A stretch of DNA of 64,000 bases from Flavobacterium sp. (GTDB lineage: Bacteria; Bacteroidota; Bacteroidia; Flavobacteriales; Flavobacteriaceae). Within the stretch, counting starts at the first letter, position 1; each line of letters starts with the position of its first letter. The stretch is taken from positions 132,415-196,414 of the forward strand of contig JADKBW010000005.1 in the NCBI GenBank assembly GCA_016714905.1, written 5' to 3'. The notes under the pieces were generated by a model. It worked only from the letters and a program-made list of their open reading frames with translations, was not told the origin of the DNA and did not search any database. The position numbers and the translations under genes were made by a program. Of the stretch, positions 25,801-33,966 are shown piece after piece.

Positions 25801-26579
25801 GTTGTGGGAAAATTATGGGTTTCTGCTTTTAGTGAAATAACAGAATCGAATTCCTTTACAGCATAATAATCTGGTTTTTCTGGAGACATAGGTGCAAATT
25901 GTTGCACTCTTGGACCTTTAACAAAAGCGACATTGTCTTTATAGGCCGAAACAATATCGTTCGGATTTTCCGCAGAAGTTTTCTTAATCATCTTAAACAA
26001 AGACGATTCTTGTTCAATGCCGTCAATCACAAAAGTGCCGTTAAAAATCTTGTGTCGACAATGTTCCGAATTGACTTGAGAAAAACCAAATACTTCAGAG
26101 TCAGTCAGTTTTCTACCAATTTTGACGGATAATTTATTCAAATAATCAACCTCTTCGGTACTCAAAGACAAGCCTTCTTTTTGATTGTATTCGGCGATAT
26201 TATCAATTTCTAGTATCGGTTCAGGTTGAATATGAATGGTAAAAATATCTTGATTTAATTCTGAATATTTTTGTGAAAGCATCGGATCGAAATCAGAGAA
26301 ATCAGCAGTTGCCTTTTGAAATTCTTCAATACGAATGATTCCTGAAATTCCCATGTTTTGAGTAATCTCAACCGCATTGGTGCTCCAAGGTGTAATCATG
26401 GTGGCGCGTGGACCAACAAAAAAATCCGCGAGTACGGATTTAGGTTTGTTAGTTTGCAAATCTGAAACGAGTTCAGATTGAAAAAGCCAGTTTAATTTTG
26501 AAATGGTTTCTGCCGAAAGTTCGTTTTGCGTCTGAACGGCAAAAACAATTGTACTTTCGTTTCCGAAGAAATGAATCAT
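22872..26579 (-). CDS. purL: Phosphoribosylformylglycinamidine synthase
   Basis: This 1235-residue large-type enzyme catalyses the fourth step of purine synthesis, FGAR plus glutamine to FGAM. It has an N-terminal domain, a linker and FGAM core (SEHCRHKIFNGTF, ETHNFPTTVEPFNGAATGSGG), a second PurM-like half (DIGSGGLITTLLEMCF) and a C-terminal glutaminase with the nucleophile Cys in VGICNGCQLFMELE and a His-Glu pair near MPHIERSTF. The size fits the single-chain form. A heptad repeat array lies inside the frame at 23797-23852 and encodes SSNNHQLTTYNLQLST, between the synthase and glutaminase parts. A near-perfect promoter lies upstream. Confidence 0.96.
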   Translation of the reverse strand: MIHFFGNESTIVFAVQTQNELSAETISKLNWLFQSELVSDLQTNKPKSVLADFFVGPRATMITPWSTNAVEITQNMGISGIIRIEEFQKATADFSDFDPMLSQKYSELNQDIFTIHIQPEPILEIDNIAEYNQKEGLSLSTEEVDYLNKLSVKIGRKLTDSEVFGFSQVNSEHCRHKIFNGTFVIDGIEQESSLFKMIKKTSAENPNDIVSAYKDNVAFVKGPRVQQFAPMSPEKPDYYAVKEFDSVISLKAETHNFPTTVEPFNGAATGSGGEIRDRLAGGQGSLPLAGTAVYMTSYSRLQQNRTWDENLPERKWLYQTPLDILIKASNGASDFGNKFGQPLITGSLLTFENKENNRTLGYDKVIMQAGGIGYGKLEQSLKHKPKIGDKVVILGGENYRIGMGGAAVSSADTGEFSSGIELNAIQRSNPEMQKRAANAIRGLVESEINPIVSIHDHGACGHLNCLSELVEETGGLIDLDKLPIGDPTLSAKEIIGNESQERMGLVIGQKDIDLLQKIADRERSPMYQVGDITGNHRFTFESKTTGAKPMDFAIEDMFGSSPKVIMNDVTIDRKYETLAYSPEKIKEYLHQVLQLEAVACKDWLTNKVDRCVGGKVAKQQCVGPLQLPLNNVGVMALDFQGKEGVATSIGHAPIAALIDPVAGSRNAIGEALSNIIWAPIKDGIKGISLSANWMWACKNEGEDARLYAAVKGCSDFAIELGINIPTGKDSLSMKQKYPNEEVIAPGTVIISAGGNCTDITKVVEPVLQRNGGSIYYINLSQDDFKLGGSSFAQILNQIGHEAPTIKDSAFFKRAFNIIQNLILDNQIVAGHDIGSGGLITTLLEMCFADNNLGATIHFDAFKEKDLIKILFAENIGIVIQAKDDVKLESTLDSNQIEFFKIGNVIDGEYLQLSSNNHQLTTYNLQLSTYRDIWFETSFLLDQHQSKNNKAKERFDNYKNQPLNYTFPTHFKGKKPIIDSTQPRPKAAIIREKGSNSEREMANAMYLAGFDVKDVHMTDLISGREDLTDIQFIGAVGGFSNSDVLGSAKGWAGAFLYNEKAKNVLERFFKREDTLSVGICNGCQLFMELEVIYPEHEIHGKMKHNDSHKHESIFTSVTVQENNSIMLSSLAGSTLGVWVSHGEGKFDLPYEENQYHIVAKYGYENYPANPNGSDYNTAMLCDKTGRHLVMMPHIERSTFSWNWAHYPKDRNDEVSPWLEAFVNARQWIENVNKNAK
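23797..23852. repeat. Eight tandem heptads inside purL
   Basis: Eight consecutive 7-bp units fill 56 bases. Seven begin with GTTG and one with CTTG; two are exactly GTTGTAA and the others differ by a few bases. The units run head to tail in one orientation only. The array lies in the coding frame of purL at the linker before the glutaminase domain and keeps the frame open. Confidence 0.9.
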
Positions 26580-26604
26580 TGTGGTGTTGTTGTAGTTGTT
26601 GTGG

Positions 26605-26634
26605 CAAATTTAGGTTAAAAAGCACAATCTACAA
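26605..26634 (-). promoter_or_regulatory. purL promoter, perfect Bacteroidota type
   Basis: On the minus strand, TTG at 26634-26632, a spacer of exactly 19 bases, and TAAATTTG at 26612-26605 match the TTG-N19-TAnnTTTG pattern. The -7 box ends 25 bases before the purL start codon. Confidence 0.75.
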
Positions 26635-26661
26635 TCAACAGTTATCACGACTTTTGAACAT

Positions 26662-28248
26662 TTATTCTGGAAAAGGAGCACTTTGATAGGCTCCCATATC
26701 AGGTGGATTGGAAGTCCGTTGCTGTCCTAAAATGTCTAAAGTAACAAGATAATTCTCGCTTCCTTTTGTAAAAGCAGCCGAAGTATCATCTATGTTCAAC
26801 TTATTAAAATTTACATCAAAGAATTTCGGATCTTTATTTTTGATGTTGCCATTTTCAGCAGTTGGGGTTCTAATAAAACCATAAAGTGGATTAGAAGCCA
26901 ATGAAGTTCCACTATCTCTAAATTTGATTAAACAGTATTTTACATCAAATAAGAAAGGGATTGCATCATCATTTATTTTGTCTAAGAAAAGTCCTATATT
27001 GTTGGAGCTATAAATGATACAGTTGTAGAAATTGGCTTGCGTCAACGCTCCCGTAATGTTAGTTCCATCTGGCTGCTCTTCATAATTACTCATCAACACC
27101 GCTACTTGATTAGAACTTACCCAATTGTTATTGAAAGTGCAATGTTTGAATTGATAGCTACCACCAATAGTACACGCTAACGACGCTTGACCTGCTAGAT
27201 TAATAACCAGATTTTCACATTCATTCATACTTGCTTTTCGCGCCAAAACCCCATAATTAGCTGAATTGTAGATTTGGGAATTTTGCAACTTCAACACACA
27301 ATTTTCAACCAATAATCCAACGGTAGCATTTTTTAAAGTCAAATGATTAATCTCATTATTAATACTTCCCTCACGCAACCAAATCGTTCCCCATTGTCCA
27401 GGGACATCTTCAAATAACGGTTCGAGTCGATCACCTTCAAAAGTGACTTCGTTTTGTTGCGGATTAGTTGGATCTGGAGAAACGGCACCATTAATCTTTA
27501 GGGTTGCTCCAGGTTGAACTACAATTCCAGATTCCGCGTGAAAATAGACTTTCGCTCCTGGATTGATTGTTAATGTTTTTCCACTTGGCACACCGGCATA
27601 GCCATAAACCACGTAGGGTTTGGTATTATTGAAAATGTATTCATTGCCATTAACTGGATCATTTTCATCCAATTCAAAACCATTGATGCGGACTTCTTCA
27701 CCATTATCATCGGTACCCAAAAGCAAGTTTTCCTTGATACCATCCACATCTCTTTTTGGAAATAAGAAATAAGCATCGCGAATTAAAGTCACTAAATTGA
27801 CTTTCTGTGGGCCGTTCGAAGAATCAAAAACGATATCATCTGTGTAGAGAAAATCGGTTGGATTGGCATCAGCAATATTCGCCGTGGTTTCAATAAAAAC
27901 ATACATACTATCTTTGGCGAGCAATTCGACATTGTTGAAAATTCGCCCGTCGCCAACACCGTTGTTATCTTCATCTTCACCAGTCATTCCGTCAATCATC
28001 ATACGATATTTGGAACCTGTTTTTCCTAATCGAATTTTTGGAATTTTAATATCTTCATTACTGCGATTGTAGACTTTTAAGGTGTAAGTACTAGAACCTA
28101 TATTACTGAAAACAGTATCTAAGTAAACCGTATCTTTTGAAAAACCGAGGTTACCTGAACTAGGAACAGTTTCGAAATCCTTACGGCAAGAACTTAATGA
28201 GATCATAAAACCGACGAGGAGAAGACAAATGATGTTGCGCATTAGCAT
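26662..28248 (-). CDS. Outer lipoprotein with right-handed beta-helix
   Basis: This 528-residue lipoprotein has a signal ending in ISLSS-Cys (a start at codon 3, MRNIICLLL, is equally good). Residues 30-170 look like an Ig/beta-sandwich module (VYLDTVFSNIGSSTYTLKVYNRS). Residues 215-480 are a parallel beta-helix with repeated short strands and Asn/Gly turns (GATLKINGAV, INHLTLKNATVGLLVENC, LKLQNSQIYNSANYGV). The end, DILGQQRTSNPPDMGAYQS, is the usual tail of such proteins. It is probably a surface-exposed polysaccharide- or adhesion-related protein; no catalytic residues can be assigned. Its start is 153 bases from the menI start on the other strand. Confidence 0.8.
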   Translation of the reverse strand: MLMRNIICLLLVGFMISLSSCRKDFETVPSSGNLGFSKDTVYLDTVFSNIGSSTYTLKVYNRSNEDIKIPKIRLGKTGSKYRMMIDGMTGEDEDNNGVGDGRIFNNVELLAKDSMYVFIETTANIADANPTDFLYTDDIVFDSSNGPQKVNLVTLIRDAYFLFPKRDVDGIKENLLLGTDDNGEEVRINGFELDENDPVNGNEYIFNNTKPYVVYGYAGVPSGKTLTINPGAKVYFHAESGIVVQPGATLKINGAVSPDPTNPQQNEVTFEGDRLEPLFEDVPGQWGTIWLREGSINNEINHLTLKNATVGLLVENCVLKLQNSQIYNSANYGVLARKASMNECENLVINLAGQASLACTIGGSYQFKHCTFNNNWVSSNQVAVLMSNYEEQPDGTNITGALTQANFYNCIIYSSNNIGLFLDKINDDAIPFLFDVKYCLIKFRDSGTSLASNPLYGFIRTPTAENGNIKNKDPKFFDVNFNKLNIDDTSAAFTKGSENYLVTLDILGQQRTSNPPDMGAYQSAPFPE

Positions 28249-28361
28249 AGATTTTTGGTAAAAATAGTAAAAAATGTATTGGTGTTTTAACCGAATCGTT
28301 TTTTAAAACGTCGAAAGTTCATTTTTATTCTGAGATCGAGGAAACTTATGAGATATGGTGT

Positions 28362-28388
28362 TTGCAAACCTATTAAATCTTAATTTTG
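28362..28388 (+). promoter_or_regulatory. Candidate menI promoter
   Basis: TTG at 28362-28364 and TAATTTTG at 28381-28388 fit the Bacteroidota -33/-7 elements, though the spacer is 16 rather than 19 bases. The -7 box lies 13 bases before the menI ATG, giving a very short leader. Confidence 0.5.
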
Positions 28389-28401
28389 CACAAAAAAAGA
28401 T

Positions 28402-28830
28402 ATGGACTTTGATAAAGAAAAGATGCTCGACCTATGTAACACAATTTCAAAGAACACTTTAATGGAGACTTTAGAAATCAAATACATCGATGCCGGAGAA
28501 GATTTTTTGGTGGCTCAAATGCCTGTCAACCCAAGAATTCATCAACCGATGGGTTTATTGCATGGAGGCGCCAGTGTGGCTTTGGCGGAAAGTGTAGGAA
28601 GTGCTGCATCGATGTTGCTCGTCAATAATGAACTCAGTGAAATTCGAGGCATTGAAATTTCCGCGAACCATCTCAGAGCAAAAAGAACTGGAATGGTGAC
28701 TGGAACTGCAAGAATTGTACATCAAGGCAAAAGCATTCACTTGTGGGAAATAAAAATTACAGACGAAAACGGAAAGTTGATTTCGATTTGTAAATTGACC
28801 AATATGGTTTTACCCAAAAGGAAACTGTAA
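28402..28830 (+). CDS. menI: Hotdog-fold thioesterase, probable DHNA-CoA thioesterase
   Basis: This 142-residue PaaI-type thioesterase has the hotdog core HQPMGLLHGGASVALAESVGSAA near residues 48-70, where the Glu in AESVGS is the usual catalytic carboxylate. The next gene is isochorismate synthase, and the stop/start overlap TAATG couples them. I therefore assign it to release of dihydroxynaphthoate from its CoA ester in menaquinone synthesis. A broad-specificity acyl-CoA thioesterase is the alternative. Confidence 0.82.
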   Translation: MDFDKEKMLDLCNTISKNTLMETLEIKYIDAGEDFLVAQMPVNPRIHQPMGLLHGGASVALAESVGSAASMLLVNNELSEIRGIEISANHLRAKRTGMVTGTARIVHQGKSIHLWEIKITDENGKLISICKLTNMVLPKRKL

Positions 28831-29894
28831 TGTCCGATATGTTTCAAAAATGCCAAGATCAATACGACCGTAAATTGCCTTTTGTGCTTTATAGAAAGCC
28901 AAATGCGAAGAAGGTAATGGCCATGCTTCAAAGCGATGAAACACTTTACAAGGTTATTACTTATAAAGAAGAAGGTTTTGTTTTTGCTCCATTTATCGGA
29001 GAAGATCGCATCATTTTTCCAGTTGATAAATGCGAAGTAACAATTAGTCCTTTCGAACCAATTGATATGGTGTTACCCGCAGTTTCAGATGTCGAAGGTA
29101 AAAATCCAACGGCTGAGCAGAAACATATTGATCTAGTAAATAAAGCGATCAAGAATATTAAGAACGGAGAATTTAGTAAAGTGGTTCTGTCTCGACAAGA
29201 GACACTTGCAATTTCTGATTTTGATTTAATTGAAACTTTTCAAAAACTAGCGTCTACTTATCAAAGTGCTTTTGCCTATTGCTTTTATCATCCGAAAGTA
29301 GGGTTGTGGTTAGGTGCCTTTTCCGAGCAATTAATCTTTGCAAAAGATAAAAACTTTCGAACGATGGCGGTAGCAGGCAGCCAATTGTATCAAGAAAATA
29401 CGTTTGCAATTTGGGGAGATAAAGAAATAAATGAACAGCAGTTGGTTACTGATTTTATTGTTTCAAATTTAAATGAAGTATCCGCGGAGATTGTTGTTTC
29501 CTCGCCATATACATGGCGCGCTGGCAATTTAATACATATAAAGACTGATATAGAAGGCAAGTTCAGAGAAGAAATACAATTGAAGGAGTTGCTTTCAATT
29601 TTGCACCCAACACCGGCGGTTTGTGGGTTTCCGAAAGTTGCTGCAATGGATTTTATTGTTAAAAATGAAGGATACGATCGTAGTTTTTATGCTGGATTTT
29701 TGGGTGAACTTAATTTTGATTTTGAAACCAAAGACAAGGCAACCAATTTATACGTTAATTTGCGATGTGTGCAAATTCAAGATAATCTCGCACACCTTTA
29801 TGTTGGAGGAGGAATCACCATCGATAGTCATGCGGAAGACGAATGGCTGGAGACCGTAAATAAATCCCAAACTATTAAGAAGATTTTAAATTAA
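28830..29894 (+). CDS. menF: Isochorismate synthase
   Basis: This 354-residue chorismate-binding enzyme converts chorismate to isochorismate, the entry step to menaquinone. Conserved stretches include EFSKVVLSRQE (residue ~110), the LLSILHPTPAVCGFP substrate-site motif, and EGYDRSFYAGFLGEL, followed by the C-terminal YVGGGITIDSHAEDEW with the Mg2+-binding Glu. It is slightly shorter than E. coli MenF at the N-terminus. It is coupled to menI, and other men genes are not in the window. Salicylate or siderophore synthesis (EntC-like) is the alternative but lacks supporting neighbours. Confidence 0.9.
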   Translation: MSDMFQKCQDQYDRKLPFVLYRKPNAKKVMAMLQSDETLYKVITYKEEGFVFAPFIGEDRIIFPVDKCEVTISPFEPIDMVLPAVSDVEGKNPTAEQKHIDLVNKAIKNIKNGEFSKVVLSRQETLAISDFDLIETFQKLASTYQSAFAYCFYHPKVGLWLGAFSEQLIFAKDKNFRTMAVAGSQLYQENTFAIWGDKEINEQQLVTDFIVSNLNEVSAEIVVSSPYTWRAGNLIHIKTDIEGKFREEIQLKELLSILHPTPAVCGFPKVAAMDFIVKNEGYDRSFYAGFLGELNFDFETKDKATNLYVNLRCVQIQDNLAHLYVGGGITIDSHAEDEWLETVNKSQTIKKILN

Positions 29895-29907
29895 ACAATT
29901 TTCAATT

Positions 29908-30624
29908 ATGAAATTAGACATATTAGCCTTTGGTGCACATCCGGATGACGTTGAATTGGGTTGTGGCGGCACAATAGCGAAAGAAGTGGCATTGGGCAAG
30001 AAAGTTGGTATTGTTGATTTGACACGTGGGGAATTAGGAACTCGTGGCACCGCTGCTACCCGAGATCAGGAATCTGCTAAAGCAGCGGAAATACTAGGCG
30101 TCACGGTTAGAGAAAACTTAAATATGAGAGATGGCTTTTTTGTCAATGATGAAGAACACCAATTGGCTGTCATTAGAATGATACGCAAATACCAACCAGA
30201 AATTGTGTTGTGTAACGCCGTTGATGATAGACATATCGACCACGGAAAAGGAAGTAAATTGGTTTCGGACGCTTGTTTCTTATCTGGTTTGGTAAAGATT
30301 GAAACGGACTATGATGGACAGAAACAAGGAGCTTGGCGACCAAAATCAGTATATCATTATTTGCAATGGAAGAACTTGCAACCGGATTTCGTAGTAGATA
30401 TTTCTGGTTTTAATGAAAAGAGGATAGAAGCAATTTTGGCTTATGGGTCGCAATTTTACGACCCAAATAGTACAGAGCCAGAAACACCAATCGCAACGAA
30501 AAATTTCTTAGAAAGTTTGAACTATCGGCCACAAGATTTCGGCAGACTAATCGGAAAAGACTATGCGGAAGGATTCAACGTTGAAAGGTATTTGGGCGTC
30601 AATAGCTTAGGAGATTTGATTTAA
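29908..30624 (+). CDS. bshB1: Bacillithiol biosynthesis deacetylase BshB1
   Basis: This 238-residue zinc deacetylase removes acetyl from GlcNAc-malate to give GlcN-malate in bacillithiol synthesis. The active site is clear: His11, Asp13 and Asp14 in GAHPDDVELGCGG and His112 in DDRHIDHG. The GELGTRGT loop and the C-terminal AEGFNVERYLG are typical of BshB1. It starts 13 bases after menF and is probably in that transcript, although the pathways are unrelated. It implies that the cell makes bacillithiol; bshA and bshC must lie elsewhere. Confidence 0.93.
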   Translation: MKLDILAFGAHPDDVELGCGGTIAKEVALGKKVGIVDLTRGELGTRGTAATRDQESAKAAEILGVTVRENLNMRDGFFVNDEEHQLAVIRMIRKYQPEIVLCNAVDDRHIDHGKGSKLVSDACFLSGLVKIETDYDGQKQGAWRPKSVYHYLQWKNLQPDFVVDISGFNEKRIEAILAYGSQFYDPNSTEPETPIATKNFLESLNYRPQDFGRLIGKDYAEGFNVERYLGVNSLGDLI

Positions 30625-30641
30625 TTTTTTAAATTATTTCT

Positions 30642-30671
30642 TTGTATAATAAAACTTTTGCAATACATTTG
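30642..30671 (+). promoter_or_regulatory. tRNA-His promoter, perfect Bacteroidota type
   Basis: TTG at 30642-30644, a spacer of exactly 19 bases, and TACATTTG at 30664-30671. The -7 box ends 14 bases before the mature tRNA 5' end. Confidence 0.85.
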
Positions 30672-30685
30672 CACTCGTTAAAAAT

Positions 30686-30760
30686 GGTGGTTGTAGCTCA
30701 GCTGGTTAGAGTATTGGTTTGTGGTGCCGAGGGTCGCCGGTTCGAACCCGGTCAGCCACC
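30686..30760 (+). tRNA. tRNA-His (GTG anticodon)
   Basis: A full cloverleaf can be drawn. The acceptor stem pairs 30687-30693 with 30753-30759, and G30686 stands opposite C30760 as the extra G(-1):C73 pair specific for histidine tRNA. The D arm is 30696-30712, the anticodon stem TTGGT/GCCGA encloses the loop with GTG at 30721-30723, and the T arm contains GGTTCGAACC. The CCA end is not encoded. A promoter lies upstream and a terminator downstream. Confidence 0.96.
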
Positions 30761-30771
30761 CAAAAGCAAAA

Positions 30772-30798
30772 GCTTCGAGGAAACTCGAGGCTTTTTTT
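30772..30798 (+). terminator. Intrinsic terminator after tRNA-His
   Basis: GCTTCGAG at 30772-30779 pairs with CTCGAGGC at 30784-30791 (one G-T pair) around a GAAA tetraloop, followed by seven Ts. It closes the tRNA unit and any read-through from bshB1. Confidence 0.92.
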
Positions 30799-30816
30799 GT
30801 TGATTTTGTTTTGAGT

Positions 30817-31743
30817 TTACTTGGAATTTAATTTTAGAAACTCAATAAATCGTTTTTGTTGATCGATGAAAACACTATGGGAACAATCATCAATATAATC
30901 GACTTTATCATTTCCTAATAATTCTTGTAATTGATTTACCTGTTCAGGAGAATACAAACCATCGTCTTTTCCATACAATCCATAGATTTTGAATTTACTG
31001 GAAACTAGCGATTTGAGATCATTCGTTAAGTTGATGGATGTGTAGTTTTCGTTTTTTAAAAAGCCTTGTGGTGCTTCGTAGGTCATTTTGGATGCATACA
31101 TAAATGCCGGGTCTTTTGAGGCGTTTCCGTAGATCGCTTTCGCTTCATCACTCATTTTCTTGGTAGTATAAAAGCCATTTTGCATCGCATGACCAAACGA
31201 ATAGGCATAATATTCTGCCGATGTTGGATCCATTTTTTCGATCATGTCGATATAATTCAAGTTGGTCTTATCATTGTTACTTTCATAAATTTTTCTTGAC
31301 GATTTTAATATCGTTTTGAAGGTTTCCTGTAACGAAACTGGCGCGCCAACTAAATAGAGTGCATTTACTTTTTCGGGAAATTGTTTCATAAAAAGGGTTC
31401 CTACAATTCCGCCAAAACTATGTCCAATAAGTGTTGTTTTTTTGATATTATATTTATTGAGAATCAAATTAATATCTGCAAAAGTTTCTTTAAAATTAAA
31501 TTGCGCTTTTGCGTCTGTTGATCGTCCTTCGCCACGACGATCGTATACGATAACATAAAATCCACTATCGGCTAGAGCTTGCGCTGCAGTAACTTCAAAT
31601 CCAGCACAATTGTAACCTGGCCCGCCATGGAGGAAAATAATAGAACTGTCTTTTGGATTTCCAAAGGCTTTACTGTAAAGCTCTTGAGCGTTTGCATTCC
31701 ATTGAATAAAAACGATAAAGACTAAAATTGCATATTTTTTCAT
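30817..31743 (-). CDS. Secreted alpha/beta hydrolase
   Basis: This 308-residue hydrolase has a signal peptide (MKKYAILVFIVFIQWNANAQ). The oxyanion motif HGGPG is at residues 39-43 and the nucleophile Ser109 is in GHSFGG; the C-terminal DDCSHSVFIDQQ carries the probable catalytic His and YGKDDGLYSP the Asp. HGGPG with this layout resembles proline iminopeptidases, so a small peptide or ester substrate in the periplasm is likely. It is a monocistronic gene in head-to-tail orientation with the M28 peptidase. Confidence 0.85.
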   Translation of the reverse strand: MKKYAILVFIVFIQWNANAQELYSKAFGNPKDSSIIFLHGGPGYNCAGFEVTAAQALADSGFYVIVYDRRGEGRSTDAKAQFNFKETFADINLILNKYNIKKTTLIGHSFGGIVGTLFMKQFPEKVNALYLVGAPVSLQETFKTILKSSRKIYESNNDKTNLNYIDMIEKMDPTSAEYYAYSFGHAMQNGFYTTKKMSDEAKAIYGNASKDPAFMYASKMTYEAPQGFLKNENYTSINLTNDLKSLVSSKFKIYGLYGKDDGLYSPEQVNQLQELLGNDKVDYIDDCSHSVFIDQQKRFIEFLKLNSK

Positions 31744-31790
31744 ATCAAAGAATTGCTGTTAGTTAACTGCATGAAATTTGAATGCTACAA

Positions 31791-32807
31791 TTACTTCCCG
31801 TCTTTATCTACCACCAATCGCTTGTCTCTATTGGCAATTTCCCATGCGATGGCAAAAGCGTATTTTGTTCGTTTTGTTAAGGCATCAAATTCAATTTTAT
31901 CTACGTCATCACCAGGTTGATGATAATCAGGATGTGTTCCCGTAAAAAGAAAAACCGACGGGATTCCATTTTTTGCAAAATTGTAGTGATCCGAGCGATA
32001 GTAGAAACGGTTTGGATCAGCGCGATCATTGTATTTATAATCTAATGCAAGATTTCCATATTTTTTATTGGTTTCTTCACACACGTTGAACAAATCAGTC
32101 GATAGATAATCAGAACCAATCAGATAAATATAATCGCTGCTATTAGGATGAAATTCGTCATGCCGTCCAATCATGTCAATATTGACGTCGGCAACGGTAT
32201 TAGCTAATGGGAATAGCGGATTTTCAGAATAAAATCGCGAGCCATGCAAACCATGTTCTTCGCCCGTGACATGCAGAATAAGAATTGACCGTTTCGGACC
32301 ATGTCCTTCGTTTTTCGCTTTTTGAAACGCTCTGGCAATTTCAATTAGCGCAACAGTTCCAGAACCATCGTCGTCTGCACCGTTATACACTTCGCCATTT
32401 TTGACACCTACGTGATCGTAATGTGCCGACACAACTACAATTTCATTTGGCTTTTCTGAACCTTCGATGTATGTCCATATATTTTCCGAATCTGGAAGGT
32501 TTTCTTTGTATTTGGCATTCAGAAAGGCAGCTGGAATCGGTTGGTAAAAACTAGTAGCCCCTTTTGGATATGTAAGTCCATTTGCTTGGTGTTGTTCTAT
32601 GAGATATCGTCCCGCTTTTTTTTGTCCTTCAGAACCCGTTTCTCGGCCCTCCATTTCGTCAGAGGCAATGACTGTAAGATTCTTTTTAAGGTTGTCAGAA
32701 GAAATCGAGTTGATGTAATTAGCAATATAATCAGGAGTGTTTTTATTTGTGGTGGCACAGCTGATTGTGAGAAGAGAACAGATTATGGGAAATAGAATTT
32801 TTTTCAT
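31791..32807 (-). CDS. M28-family zinc metallopeptidase, lipoprotein
   Basis: This 338-residue aminopeptidase-type enzyme is exported as a lipoprotein (lipobox LTIS-Cys17). The two-zinc site is complete: His129 and Asp131 in SAHYDHVG, bridging Asp145 in YNGADDDGSG, Glu in HVTGEEHGLHGS, Asp in VNIDMIGRHDE, and His in YRSDHYNFAKNG. It probably trims peptides in the periplasm or at the surface. Only two bases separate its start from the stop of the DUF3667 gene, so both may share a transcript. Confidence 0.9.
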   Translation of the reverse strand: MKKILFPIICSLLTISCATTNKNTPDYIANYINSISSDNLKKNLTVIASDEMEGRETGSEGQKKAGRYLIEQHQANGLTYPKGATSFYQPIPAAFLNAKYKENLPDSENIWTYIEGSEKPNEIVVVSAHYDHVGVKNGEVYNGADDDGSGTVALIEIARAFQKAKNEGHGPKRSILILHVTGEEHGLHGSRFYSENPLFPLANTVADVNIDMIGRHDEFHPNSSDYIYLIGSDYLSTDLFNVCEETNKKYGNLALDYKYNDRADPNRFYYRSDHYNFAKNGIPSVFLFTGTHPDYHQPGDDVDKIEFDALTKRTKYAFAIAWEIANRDKRLVVDKDGK

Positions 32808-32809
32808 TG

Positions 32810-33886
32810 TTATTTAATATTAATAAAGGTGTAAAGTGCAAATAAAGTTATGATGATGATAATGAAGATTATATTAATCACAAATAAGGCGATACTTTTG
32901 ATAAAAGACACCCATCTGGTTTCGCCATAAAATCGATGATGGGCTGGAAAAAAGTAGTAAAACATCCATAGTATAGAAACAAAATCAACTATTCCTTTTA
33001 CAGCATCAGCTATTACTGAACTACCAAACAGTGACAAGAATTTACTAAACAAGAATACAACTAATGTTACAAGCAACAAAAACGAAAAATAATGCAAAGT
33101 GAAGATGCCGTGATCGAAGTAATACCATCGCTTCTTGCTATGGAATAGCCACAGGAAAAAGGCAAAAAGCGGCATGTATACGAACAATGTTTTAGAGAAG
33201 TTATGTACAAAAGATTCTTTAAATTTTTCAACTAGTTCTTCAGTAGTATTGTTCTTTTTGACTTCAAGGGATTTCTTGACAAACCAATAGGCAACTGCAT
33301 CCAATCGATCTTCTTCCGGACCGAATTTTTGTAACGAGTCGAGCTCTTTCTTAGATTTAAATCCGAAATCAAATGCATCATCAAAATTTTTAATTTTCTC
33401 GTGTTTTTTTCGAGCAATACTTGCTTGAATTGAATCTTCAACGTGTTTTTGTAATTTTTTAGATTCAAGCAACTCATCAATAGTGACATTCTCTGTCGTG
33501 GTAATTTTTGCATTAGAACCAGACTTCGTCGTTGTCGTTGTTTTTTTAATTTTGATTAAATTATAATCCGTGTTCGGAAGTGACGTCATTAAGAAAAAGG
33601 TGATGAAGCTGATAAAAATGTACAGTCTTACCGGCGCCAAATATGACAAACGTTTTCCTGACAGGTATTCTTTAGTTAAAGCAGCAGGCTTGAATAGTAA
33701 ATTTTTGATAGTTCTCCAAAAAGCATTCTCGTAGTGGGTTAGATCTTCAAAAAAATGAATGAATAATTGATGAAATGACTTTCGACTTTCGATATTTTCT
33801 TGTCCGCAATTTGGACAGAAGCGATCTTGAACAACGTGCCGACAATTCAAACAAGTTTTGTCTTTACGGATAACATTATGACTCAT
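32810..33886 (-). CDS. DUF3667 membrane protein with zinc ribbon
   Basis: This 358-residue protein has an N-terminal zinc ribbon: Cys12, Cys15, Cys24 and Cys27 in CLNCRHVVQDRFCPNC. A conserved DUF3667 region follows (HQLFIHFFEDLTHYENAFWRTI, LTKEYLSGKRLSYLAPVRLY). There is one hydrophobic segment near 90-110, a long charged linker at about 115-215, then three or four C-terminal transmembrane helices. The function of the family is unknown. It is immediately upstream of the M28 peptidase. Confidence 0.85.
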   Translation of the reverse strand: MSHNVIRKDKTCLNCRHVVQDRFCPNCGQENIESRKSFHQLFIHFFEDLTHYENAFWRTIKNLLFKPAALTKEYLSGKRLSYLAPVRLYIFISFITFFLMTSLPNTDYNLIKIKKTTTTTKSGSNAKITTTENVTIDELLESKKLQKHVEDSIQASIARKKHEKIKNFDDAFDFGFKSKKELDSLQKFGPEEDRLDAVAYWFVKKSLEVKKNNTTEELVEKFKESFVHNFSKTLFVYMPLFAFFLWLFHSKKRWYYFDHGIFTLHYFSFLLLVTLVVFLFSKFLSLFGSSVIADAVKGIVDFVSILWMFYYFFPAHHRFYGETRWVSFIKSIALFVINIIFIIIIITLFALYTFINIK

Positions 33887-33966
33887 ATGCTACTATTGAT
33901 TGGCTAAAAGTAAGTAAATTTATTTAGAATATATTTCTAACTTGCAATTCCAAAATAGAAAACATT

